A stretch of 64,000 nucleotides of DNA. It comes from an uncultured Clostridium sp. GTDB lineage: Bacteria > Bacillota_I > Bacilli_A > RF39 > UBA660. Positions 43,505 to 51,459 of the stretch are shown piece after piece. Within the stretch, counting starts at the first letter, position 1, and every line of letters starts with the position of its first letter. The position numbers were made by a program, and so were the translations under genes. Location of the stretch: contig CANEGO010000001.1 of assembly GCA_947427095.1 (NCBI GenBank), positions 62,001-126,000 on the forward strand, given 5' to 3'. Under the pieces are notes generated by a model, which was given only the letters and a program-made list of their open reading frames with translations, did not search any database and was not told where the DNA came from.

Positions 43505-46500
43505 AGTATATGTCTTAGCTTTTAAATTTTTTCTGGCACTCTCAACACCATTAATTGTGAATGCAGATATACCCATTATATTAGTTAATCCTTGTTCTAT
43601 TATATTGTTTACCTCATCTGATTCAATACCCAATAAAGCAGAAATTTGATCATTACTATATTTTGTATCTTGTGCGTATCCCAAACTTAGCAACAATACA
43701 ACTTGTTCAGTAGGGTTAGATAATAAGTTTATAAGTGTTCTAAACGCTTCTTTATGTTCATTAAAGTTATCAAACATAGGAACATTGATTTTTTTAGGAA
43801 CAAAAGTCACTTCTGAATCCTTAGTATCATCAACGTATGTCGGCGTGATATCTTTATCCATATCAGTATACTTTTTAGGTACTTCTGAAAACATCTTTTT
43901 TACGTCAACAATCTTAACACCTTCTAAAGCATCACCATCATTATATTGTTTGGTATCAATCATTTTTACGTTACAACTTCCTAATTCGTCCTGCTTCTCT
44001 GTTTTTGTATTTCCTTCGTTTTGTTCAACTAAACTATCAATTTCAACCGGTTCATTTAATATTTTGCCATCAAACTTAGAATCCGGATAACACATCATAA
44101 CCTTTTTAGTAAACGGCAAAGTAAAAATCGTTAAATAATCTTCCGAAATCTTTTGATTATCATCTATTTGCATATAACCAACCTTTGGCCAATGTATTTG
44201 ATATATATCATATAGTTGTCTAATTCCCGTTTTATTCATTTTTTTAATCAATTCGTTTAGTTTTTCTAATGATATATCAACAGTTAAAACACTATGCATT
44301 TTTTCTCGATTAGAATTTAAACGATGTTTTTCAAAATGATCATTTATTTCATTGCTAGTTAAATTAACCCACTTAGGAAACATCGGGGTTTTATTATAAT
44401 AGTAATACGCAAGATCTTCTAAATCCATTTCGTGAAAAAAATATCCTATTTCAATAATGGTATACATTACATTGTTTTTAAGATCATTTTCAACACAATT
44501 ATTAAAAATACTAATTGCTTGATCCTTATTTCCTTTAAGGTATTCTATTTTTCCCATAATAACCATGTGATTATTAAAATTAGGTTTAATCTCATTACAT
44601 TTTTTAAGTTCAAAAATTGCATCTTCAAAATTATTTTGTTCAAATAAAATATTTGCCTTTTCTAAACGTGACCAGTAGTGTCTTTCATTATGAGAAATAC
44701 AATCATCAAGAATTTCTATTGCATTTTGAACTTGCCCCATTAATTTTAATGTTTTTGCTTTTTCTATTAAATGATTTAATTTTCCACCACTAATTTTTCC
44801 ACTCTTATTAAAATAACAAATAGCTTCATCATACTTACCTTGTAAACTTAAAACTATACCGAGTTGAACCATAGTAAAGTAATCTTGTTCAAATTCTAAA
44901 GCATTTTTAAAATATTTTTCTGCAATAATAAATTTTTTCTTTTTTTTGTATATTCTTCCTAAATACATGTTTGCGTTGTAACAAATGTAATTATCATTAC
45001 TCATCTGTAGTAATTTATTAAACTTTTCTTCAGACGAATAAATATCCTTTTTATCCAAAAGCTCAACAGCTTCTTTATACAAAGTTTGGATTTGTTCATC
45101 AAGACTAATTACACGTTTATCATTAACACTAGATTTATTAGGTTTAAACTCTTCTATTCTATTTTCATTTGATATACCATAACAAACTATTTCATTAGAA
45201 AAAACATCATTAAATATGTATTTACCATTTTTATCAGTTTTAATAACTTTATAAAACTTCTTCATATTTTTATCTTTTAACAAAATACTTTGATTTATTA
45301 TTTTTCCCTCTTTATTCATAGCTATTACTCTATAAATATAGCACTTTTTGCAAATTCCTGTTTTCTTTATAATTTCTTTTCTTTTATCATCAACAGTAGC
45401 AAGAAGGCAATCACCGATAGAAGACTCTACCTTAACTGTTATGTCACCACTTATGTAAGGCTTGTTAAAATCATATACCCCTAATCGTATCATCTCAATG
45501 ACTTTATTTATGTGAGTACTTGTGTTTGTAAATATAATATTATTTTCGTTTGGTTCACTAGTATCCACTTGATTAAATCCTTCTTTTGCTTTATCAGATA
45601 AAATTTCCCTTATCTTTTTTCTTGCCACATATAATTGCTGACTTACATTTTTTTCAGATAAGTTTAAAGTTTCCATTATTTGTTTATTAGTTAAAGGTGT
45701 TCCATCTTTCAAACCATATGATAAGATAAAAACCTCTCTTGGTCTAGAAGACAGTTTTAATGCTGCAGATAATAATTGATTGGCACTACTTCCTGGAAAA
45801 TCTTTTTTTATTTTATCCATTTCTTTTGCTTGGCACCCTACATATTTTTGTTCCTCTTGTAATTTATACTTATTATTATCATCTTTATCTAGTATTTTTT
45901 TTAATCTATTTTTGGAACTTGCAACAACAGAATAAATCTTATTAACAGAAACAGAAAACATCTTTGCGATTTCTTCATTACTTGTTACAGGGTTTCCATT
46001 AAGTCCAAACCTAAGTTCCATTATCCTTTTATTATCAGGCTTTAATAACAAAAGGGCTTGTAGTACTTGTTCTTTTGTTTTTCCATTAAAAAACTCCATT
46101 AATTCATCAATTAGACTATCATTTACATTATCAGTATTTTTCATATTATCCTTCTTTCTATCCTGCTTGTTCTTTTTTATCACCGTATTATTAATATTTC
46201 TAGAAATTGTTTTATCTTCATCTTGTGTAGAACCTTGTAGTTCTACCTCTTGCAGTGCAAGTTTAAATATTAATTCATTTAAAACACTTCTTGCTTTTAT
46301 TTTTTCTTCTTTTGTTAATTTTATTTTTTCTTCTGTATAATCTATAGGATATAATTTTAATAAACATCGTTTTTTTTCTTTATCAATAAGCAAAAGATTT
46401 TTATCAATCATACTCTTATCAAAATTACTTAATTTTTCATAAATTGTTTTACAATCTTCCATCTTTTGTTTCATTTCTTTTACGGGTTTTTTCTTTTTTA

Positions 46501-47287
46501 TTTCATCATAACCTATCACTTTCATAAACGATTTTCTAAACTTTGATGCAATTCTAGATACCTGAGCTTGATAAGTGTTAACAATATCTGCAATTTCCAT
46601 TTGAGTTTTTTTAGTACATCCAATACCATAATAATACTTTATTATTTTTTTATCTCTTTCATTTAAATGTTCAAGCATTTCATTAACTATATTTAACATT
46701 TCGTGATACCATACTTCTTGTTCAATATCACAATCATCTCTTATAGTATCCTTAAGATAAATTTCATCATCAGGATTATTGGTAACTGGCTCATCTATAC
46801 TCTCATGTTTATACGTAGTTATAATTGCATCATTAATATTACTAATTGGAACATGTAATAGATCTGATAACTTTTCAGGCGATAACGGAGAGTCATTTTT
46901 TCTTAACTGTTCTTCTTGCAATCTTTGAATTTTAAATGATAGATCTTTAATACTTCCTGCTATTCTAATACTAGATTTAGTATCCTTATAATACCTTCTA
47001 ATTTCTCCTATAATCATAGGAATAGCATACGTAGAAAGTTCATTACCCAATTTTATATCATAGCCTAAAATAGCCTTCCATAAACCTATGCACCCCACTT
47101 GGAAAAGCTCTTCCTTATCTCCACTCATATAAAAGTTTTTTTCAATAACATAAGTAACCAAAGCCATATTACCTTCAAAAATCTGGTTTAACGCTTCTTT
47201 TGAACCATCCTCGAATAATAATTTGTTTTTTTCAGATGATAAAGACTTAAATTTGGTAGAACTATACAACTTAAATGATTCCTCCAC
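43493..47287 (-). CDS. Giant sigma-70 family factor with extra region-4-like HTHs and TPR repeats
   Basis: A 1264-residue protein. Residues 25-105 form sigma region 2 (EELFQVGCIGLWKAILGYD, TYAIPMIIGEIRRYYKD). Residues 108-165 form region 3 and 200-258 region 4 (QMEIADIVNTYQAQVSRIAS); together these resemble the SigB/F/G class. Two more region-4-like helix-turn-helices follow, at 395-467 (VTSNEEIAKMFSVSVNKIYS) and 505-566 (PLTNKQIMETLNLSEKNVSQ). TPR repeats fill 732-965 (for example NFEDAIFELKKCNEIKP). A fourth HTH lies at 1180-1240. The start is GTG after GGGGTGATTTT. The promoter contains a poly-G tract. I know of no named family with this layout. It probably directs RNA polymerase to a special regulon. 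Confidence 0.82.
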   Translation of the reverse strand: MEESFKLYSSTKFKSLSSEKNKLLFEDGSKEALNQIFEGNMALVTYVIEKNFYMSGDKEELFQVGCIGLWKAILGYDIKLGNELSTYAIPMIIGEIRRYYKDTKSSIRIAGSIKDLSFKIQRLQEEQLRKNDSPLSPEKLSDLLHVPISNINDAIITTYKHESIDEPVTNNPDDEIYLKDTIRDDCDIEQEVWYHEMLNIVNEMLEHLNERDKKIIKYYYGIGCTKKTQMEIADIVNTYQAQVSRIASKFRKSFMKVIGYDEIKKKKPVKEMKQKMEDCKTIYEKLSNFDKSMIDKNLLLIDKEKKRCLLKLYPIDYTEEKIKLTKEEKIKARSVLNELIFKLALQEVELQGSTQDEDKTISRNINNTVIKKNKQDRKKDNMKNTDNVNDSLIDELMEFFNGKTKEQVLQALLLLKPDNKRIMELRFGLNGNPVTSNEEIAKMFSVSVNKIYSVVASSKNRLKKILDKDDNNKYKLQEEQKYVGCQAKEMDKIKKDFPGSSANQLLSAALKLSSRPREVFILSYGLKDGTPLTNKQIMETLNLSEKNVSQQLYVARKKIREILSDKAKEGFNQVDTSEPNENNIIFTNTSTHINKVIEMIRLGVYDFNKPYISGDITVKVESSIGDCLLATVDDKRKEIIKKTGICKKCYIYRVIAMNKEGKIINQSILLKDKNMKKFYKVIKTDKNGKYIFNDVFSNEIVCYGISNENRIEEFKPNKSSVNDKRVISLDEQIQTLYKEAVELLDKKDIYSSEEKFNKLLQMSNDNYICYNANMYLGRIYKKKKKFIIAEKYFKNALEFEQDYFTMVQLGIVLSLQGKYDEAICYFNKSGKISGGKLNHLIEKAKTLKLMGQVQNAIEILDDCISHNERHYWSRLEKANILFEQNNFEDAIFELKKCNEIKPNFNNHMVIMGKIEYLKGNKDQAISIFNNCVENDLKNNVMYTIIEIGYFFHEMDLEDLAYYYYNKTPMFPKWVNLTSNEINDHFEKHRLNSNREKMHSVLTVDISLEKLNELIKKMNKTGIRQLYDIYQIHWPKVGYMQIDDNQKISEDYLTIFTLPFTKKVMMCYPDSKFDGKILNEPVEIDSLVEQNEGNTKTEKQDELGSCNVKMIDTKQYNDGDALEGVKIVDVKKMFSEVPKKYTDMDKDITPTYVDDTKDSEVTFVPKKINVPMFDNFNEHKEAFRTLINLLSNPTEQVVLLLSLGYAQDTKYSNDQISALLGIESDEVNNIIEQGLTNIMGISAFTINGVESARKNLKAKTYTKNS

Positions 47288-47314
47288 AAAATCACCCCAT
47301 TAGATTTATTAGTT

Positions 47315-47341
47315 AATATAACACGCCCCCCCCCATGTCAA
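47315..47341 (-). promoter_or_regulatory. Poly-G spacer promoter of the sigma-factor gene (probable phase-variable switch)
   Basis: On the minus strand, TTGACA (47336-47341) and TATATT (47315-47320) are separated by 15 nt: T, nine G, then CGTGT. Two added G would give the optimal 17. It lies 28 bp upstream of the GTG start. The setting AAAAAACTTGAC before the G tract is the same as at 33888. Confidence 0.78.
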
Positions 47342-47476
47342 GTTTTTTATCCACAGTATAAAAAGAATAGTTATACTTTTTATTAGACAAGTTATTTATG
47401 TGATTTTTATGTTAAATTATTATCAATTGTAAAAGAATGTGTTTTTTATAGTTTCTTCTTATTCTAGAAATTTTAA

Positions 47477-47515
47477 AAAATGACCGTTGAGTTAATCAAA
47501 CCTCAAGGTCATTTT
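47477..47515. terminator. Hairpin in the intergenic region, possible terminator
   Basis: AAAATGACC and GGTCATTTT plus TTGAG and CTCAA form a 14-bp stem with one bulged G. It could end transcription in either direction, but no complete gene ends here. It may belong to the decayed element just downstream. Confidence 0.5.
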
Positions 47516-47533
47516 ACAATTAAAACTAACTAA

Positions 47534-47683
47534 GAATTTAATGCTTCTTTAAAAACTTTAGAAAAGTGGGTTACTGCTTATAACAAAGATGATCATTGTT
47601 TTAATAAAGATTATATTTATTATTTCAATTTTGAAAAACTTCAAACGGCTTTAAATTATCTTACTTCTATTCAATTTAAATAA
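47534..47683 (+). pseudogene. Remnant of an unknown coding sequence
   Basis: The 480-bp gap between the sigma gene and kinase B holds a 49-codon frame after an in-frame TAA. It reads NASLKTLEKWVTAYNKDD and ends NYLTSIQFK before TAA. It lacks a start codon and ribosome site. The composition looks protein-like, perhaps the C-terminus of a decayed transposase, but I cannot name a family. The rest of the gap holds the poly-G promoter, the hairpin at 47477 and the kinase B promoter; I see nothing else in it. Confidence 0.4.
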
Positions 47684-47713
47684 TTTTATTAATTTTCATA
47701 ATCCTATTTGCTA

Positions 47714-47742
47714 GTGACATAACAGTATCTATATGTTAAAAT
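47714..47742 (+). promoter_or_regulatory. Promoter of the second HipA-like kinase gene
   Basis: GTGACA (47714-47719), a 17-nt spacer, and TAAAAT (47737-47742), 25 bp before the GTG start. The -10 box is identical to that of kinase A. Confidence 0.75.
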
Positions 47743-47767
47743 AATTTTCAAAAAGGAAGGGATTATA

Positions 47768-48661
47768 GTGAATAACATTGTTAAAGCACTAGAAGAAAAC
47801 TTATTATACGGCAATAACTATGCAAATGTATGCATAAACAAAACAAAGGATTTTTTTGAGAGTTACAAAATTAATAAAGGTCCTAAAAACAATTTGCCAA
47901 ATAGTATAAAAAGAAATAATGATGGTTTTTTATTAATAGATTATGAACCATACATAATATCTGACCTGAAAACAGATGGTCATAACGAAGCGTTTTGGAT
48001 GCTTCTTAGTAACGGTAGTAGAATACTTCTTAAAGACGTTGATAACGTTGAAATCCAAAATGAGTTGTTATTTAAATGCTTATGTAAGTGGCTTGATATT
48101 CCTTGTGCCAATAATGATGTTGCCATTTTTGAAGGAGACACTTATCTTTTAAGTCCAAGCTTTTTAGGCATTAATGAATATTTATTTAATTATTATGATG
48201 TATACGGTAAACTAGAAATAGACATTAATGAATTAATAAAAAAGGCTTCCCTTATAAATCAAGATTTCCACTTAAAGAAAATGTTAACGGTTGATATATT
48301 AACGCAAAACCAAGATAGATTTCCAAGAAACTTCAAAGTGATTAAGAGTTCAAAACAAATGAAAATTTGTCCTTTATATGATAATGGCATATTAGAAATA
48401 AATAATATGAAATTATTTTTTAAACATTACCCCAGTATCAATGGTTCAATAAAAGATGATGATATTTTAAATTATTTAATGCAAGATGATGAATACAAAA
48501 AATGGTGTTTTAAAAAAATAATATCAAGGCAAATGCCAAATTTTCGCAATCAAATATATAACGACAAAGGTGTATATATAGATGATAACGTTTATGATAG
48601 TTTTAATAAAACCGTCAACGATGGCAAAGCATTAATATTAGATAATTTTAAAAACAGCTAA
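47768..48661 (+). CDS. HipA-like kinase (paralogue B)
   Basis: A 297-residue paralogue of the kinase at 42601, alignable end to end. Shared blocks include NGSRILLKDV, ELLFKCLCKWLDIPCANNDV, YLLSPSFLG, TQNQDRFPRNFKVI with the catalytic Asp, KICPLYDNG with the metal Asp, and GVYIDDNVYDSFN. It starts with GTG after GGAAGGGATTATA. It converges with typA on a hairpin identical to that of kinase A, so gene and terminator were duplicated together. No HipB-like partner. The activity and target are inferred from fold only. Confidence 0.72.
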   Translation: MNNIVKALEENLLYGNNYANVCINKTKDFFESYKINKGPKNNLPNSIKRNNDGFLLIDYEPYIISDLKTDGHNEAFWMLLSNGSRILLKDVDNVEIQNELLFKCLCKWLDIPCANNDVAIFEGDTYLLSPSFLGINEYLFNYYDVYGKLEIDINELIKKASLINQDFHLKKMLTVDILTQNQDRFPRNFKVIKSSKQMKICPLYDNGILEINNMKLFFKHYPSINGSIKDDDILNYLMQDDEYKKWCFKKIISRQMPNFRNQIYNDKGVYIDDNVYDSFNKTVNDGKALILDNFKNS

Positions 48662-48677
48662 AAAATTAGCTGTTTTT
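48650..48677. terminator. Bidirectional terminator forming both stop codons (kinase B / typA)
   Basis: The same 12-bp stem as at 43477 (AAAAACAGCTAA with TTAGCTGTTTTT), with loop AAAA. It closes exactly at the two TAA stops. Both proteins again end Lys-Asn-Ser. Confidence 0.92.
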
Positions 48678-50480
48678 TCTTGCATCAAATTTCTTTCTTT
48701 CTTCCGTATTTAAAATTCTTTTTCTCATCCTAAAGTTAAGTGGTGTGACCTCAACTAATTCATCAGAATTTATATAATCCAAACAAACCTCTAAAGATAA
48801 TTTTCTAGGTCTTTTAAGTACTACGGTATGATCTTTACCAGCACTTCTTGTGTTAGTTTGTTGTTTTTGTTTTACAACGTTTACTGCTAAATCATTTTCT
48901 CTGTTATTCTCACCAACGATCATTCCCTCGTAAACCTCAGCACCTGGTTCAATAAACATAACACCACGATCTTCTAACCCACCAAGCCCATAAGCTGATG
49001 CTTTACCATTTTCCATCGAAACTAATACTCCTAGTTTTCTTTCCCCTACAACCGCGTCTGCCATTGGCATGTATTCTTTAAACGTATGGTTAATTATTCC
49101 GTAACCCTTAGTCATAGTCATAAAATCAGTCATAAACCCAATAAGCCCGCGCGATGGAATTGTATAGTTTAATCTTACTTGGTTTTGAATATTTGTCATG
49201 TTAATCATGACAGCTCCACGCGTACCTAATGCTTCAATTACTGATCCTACGTTTTCTTCTGGAACTTCTAACTGTAAATCTTCATATGGTTCACATTTAA
49301 CACCATCTACTTCTTTAACAATTACTTCTGGTTTAGATACTTGAAGCTCGTAACCTTCTCTTCTCATATTTTCAATTAATATAGACAAGTGAAGTTCTCC
49401 ACGGCCTGATACTATCCAACTTTCAGTATCATTTGGTCTTACCCTTAAAGATACGTCCCTTTGAGTTTCTTTCATTAATCTTTCTTCAAGCTTTCTAGCG
49501 GTTACAAACTTACCTTCTTTACCTGCAAACGGAGAATTATTAACACCAAAAGTCATTTGAAGGGTTGGTTCATCTATTCTAAGAGGCTCTAACGCTTCTT
49601 CCTTACCGGCTGTACAAACTGTTTCACCAACTGATATATCAGGAAGTCCTGCAATAGCAATTATTTCACCAGCATGAGCTTCTTCTATTTCAATTCTTTT
49701 AAGACCTAAAAATCCAAATAATTTTTGAATTCTAAACTGTTTTATAGTTCCATCTAACCTTACACAAGAAACATTTTCATTTACTTTTACCTTGCCACGT
49801 GAAACTCTTCCAATACCTATTCTTCCAACGTAATCATTATAGTCAAGTAGTGCCGGTTGAAATTGAAATCCACCTTCTACATTTATTGATGGAGCTGGTA
49901 TATTATTAATTATCATATCAAGAACAGGATCCATTGTATGTTTTTGAGTACCTAAATCAGCATCTAAACTTGATGTACCTTGAAGCGCTGATACATATAC
50001 AACAGGAAAATCAAGTTGAGCATCATCTGCTCCCAATTCAATAAATAATTCTAATACCTCATCTAGTACCTCAGGGATTCTAGTTGAAGGTTTATCTACC
50101 TTATTTATTGCAACAATTGGTTTAACACCTGCCTCCAAAGCTTTTTTTAAAACAAACCTAGTTTGCGGCATAGTTCCCTCGTAAGCATCAACAACAAGTA
50201 ATACCCCATCAACCATGTGCATGATTCTTTCTACCTCTCCACCAAAATCAGCATGCCCCGGAGTATCCAAAATATTAATACGATAATTTTTATAATTAAT
50301 CGCAGTTGTTTTAGCAAGTATTGTGATTCCTCTTTCCCTTTCGATATCATTAGAATCCATTGCTCTATCCATTATTTGCTGGTTTTCCCTTAAAGTATTA
50401 GATTGTTCAAGTAATTGATTTACTAACGTTGTTTTACCATGGTCAACGTGAGCAATAATAGCAACATTTCTTATTTCCAT
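48666..50480 (-). CDS. typA: Translational GTPase TypA/BipA
   Basis: A 604-residue ribosome-associated GTPase involved in stress and cold growth and 50S assembly. The G motifs are [26 protein letters not shown] and NKVDKP, with the RERGITI switch. Domains II, III and the TypA C-terminal domain follow ([19 protein letters not shown]). The length is normal. The start follows AGGTGTAAGTT. The C-terminal Lys-Asn-Ser is encoded by the shared terminator rather than by a family-conserved tail. Confidence 0.97.
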   Translation of the reverse strand: MEIRNVAIIAHVDHGKTTLVNQLLEQSNTLRENQQIMDRAMDSNDIERERGITILAKTTAINYKNYRINILDTPGHADFGGEVERIMHMVDGVLLVVDAYEGTMPQTRFVLKKALEAGVKPIVAINKVDKPSTRIPEVLDEVLELFIELGADDAQLDFPVVYVSALQGTSSLDADLGTQKHTMDPVLDMIINNIPAPSINVEGGFQFQPALLDYNDYVGRIGIGRVSRGKVKVNENVSCVRLDGTIKQFRIQKLFGFLGLKRIEIEEAHAGEIIAIAGLPDISVGETVCTAGKEEALEPLRIDEPTLQMTFGVNNSPFAGKEGKFVTARKLEERLMKETQRDVSLRVRPNDTESWIVSGRGELHLSILIENMRREGYELQVSKPEVIVKEVDGVKCEPYEDLQLEVPEENVGSVIEALGTRGAVMINMTNIQNQVRLNYTIPSRGLIGFMTDFMTMTKGYGIINHTFKEYMPMADAVVGERKLGVLVSMENGKASAYGLGGLEDRGVMFIEPGAEVYEGMIVGENNRENDLAVNVVKQKQQTNTRSAGKDHTVVLKRPRKLSLEVCLDYINSDELVEVTPLNFRMRKRILNTEERKKFDARKNS

Positions 50481-50550
50481 AACTTACACCTTCTTTTTTT
50501 CTAACTTGTTAATTATAGCATAAAATAAGGAAATATTGCAAAAAAAGTAA

Positions 50551-50572
50551 AAAAAAGTAAGCTTTTGCTTAC
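50551..50572 (-). terminator. Intrinsic terminator after the unknown gene at 50574
   Basis: A 6-bp stem (GTAAGC with GCTTAC) with loop TTTT and six U on the minus strand. Confidence 0.7.
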
Positions 50573-50573
50573 C

Positions 50574-51368
50574 TTATATCATTGTCTTTTCTTCTGGAAC
50601 AAAGAATACCATATCGCTATCTCCTTTTGCATACGCTTTAAATTCACCTTTTAAAGACTGATTTTCTCCTAAAAGTTCAACCGCTTCATCAACTGAAATT
50701 ATTCTAGCATAACCTTCAGCTACTAACTCATCAGCCTTTTCTTTAGTAGTTCTCCCTATTACTACGTCACCAGCATAAACAAAATTCTCGTTTCTATACA
50801 TGCCAGATACTTCTAAATAAGAATAGCCATACTCCCTAAACAAATTATCTAACCTATTTTTACTATCTTCTTCTTGTACTTGATATTCAACACATACGTT
50901 ATTCGCCTCGTTTTGTTGTTTCATATGATTTATACCGGAGGCAGAACCAAATGCACATACGCAAACTAATACACCAGCTACAAAGCCTTTCCAAAAAGGT
51001 TTTATTTTTACTTTTTTAGCTTGCCTAATTTTTCTTTCTTTAACAATTTTATAATTAACATTTTCTTCTTCAGATTCAATCATTCTATACTGTCTTCTAT
51101 TTTTATTTTCCGCTGTTATCTTTTCATTAAAAGCAAAATCATATAGCCTATCATCTGAATACTTAATATTATTTTTATCCAATAACGCTTTATAAGCATT
51201 TTCAGCCCTTTTTAAAACCATTATTGATTCTTCCTCTGGTTTTCTATCTACCATTCTTTTAAATTTTTCTAATCTTATTTCTATTTCTTTTATAATTTCA
51301 TCGAACGGTTGTTCTTTATTAACTCCTAAGATTTGACATATATCAAAATTAACATCATTATTTCCCAT
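50574..51368 (-). CDS. Single-pass membrane protein, J-like N-terminus and LysM-like C-terminus
   Basis: A 264-residue protein. Residues 8-65 (QILGVNKEQPFDEIIKEIE and LKRAENAYKALLD) look like a J-domain helix pattern without the HPD motif. A basic linker and one membrane helix (FVAGVLVCVCAFGSASGI, about 128-148) follow. The outer part has YQVQEEDSKNRLDNLFREYG with AGDVVIGRT, which is reminiscent of a LysM repeat. None of these is certain. If correct, it is a type II membrane protein facing the cell wall. The start follows TAGGAGGATAGT. Confidence 0.6.
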   Translation of the reverse strand: MGNNDVNFDICQILGVNKEQPFDEIIKEIEIRLEKFKRMVDRKPEEESIMVLKRAENAYKALLDKNNIKYSDDRLYDFAFNEKITAENKNRRQYRMIESEEENVNYKIVKERKIRQAKKVKIKPFWKGFVAGVLVCVCAFGSASGINHMKQQNEANNVCVEYQVQEEDSKNRLDNLFREYGYSYLEVSGMYRNENFVYAGDVVIGRTTKEKADELVAEGYARIISVDEAVELLGENQSLKGEFKAYAKGDSDMVFFVPEEKTMI

Positions 51369-51429
51369 ACTATCCTCCTAGTATCTATGTCTAGATAATA
51401 ACAATTTTATAAAATAATGTCAAATACCT

Positions 51430-51459
51430 AAAAAGAAGTATAGCTTTGCTATACTTCTT
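51430..51459 (-). terminator. Intrinsic terminator after the RNase J-like gene
   Basis: A 12-bp perfect stem (AAGAAGTATAGC with GCTATACTTCTT), a 3-nt loop, and a short U run on the minus strand. Confidence 0.8.

Noticed and set aside
47326..47334. Poly-G tracts as assembly artefacts
   Set aside because: Homopolymer length may be miscounted, but both tracts lie exactly between good -35 and -10 boxes in similar settings. The element is real even if the count is off by one.
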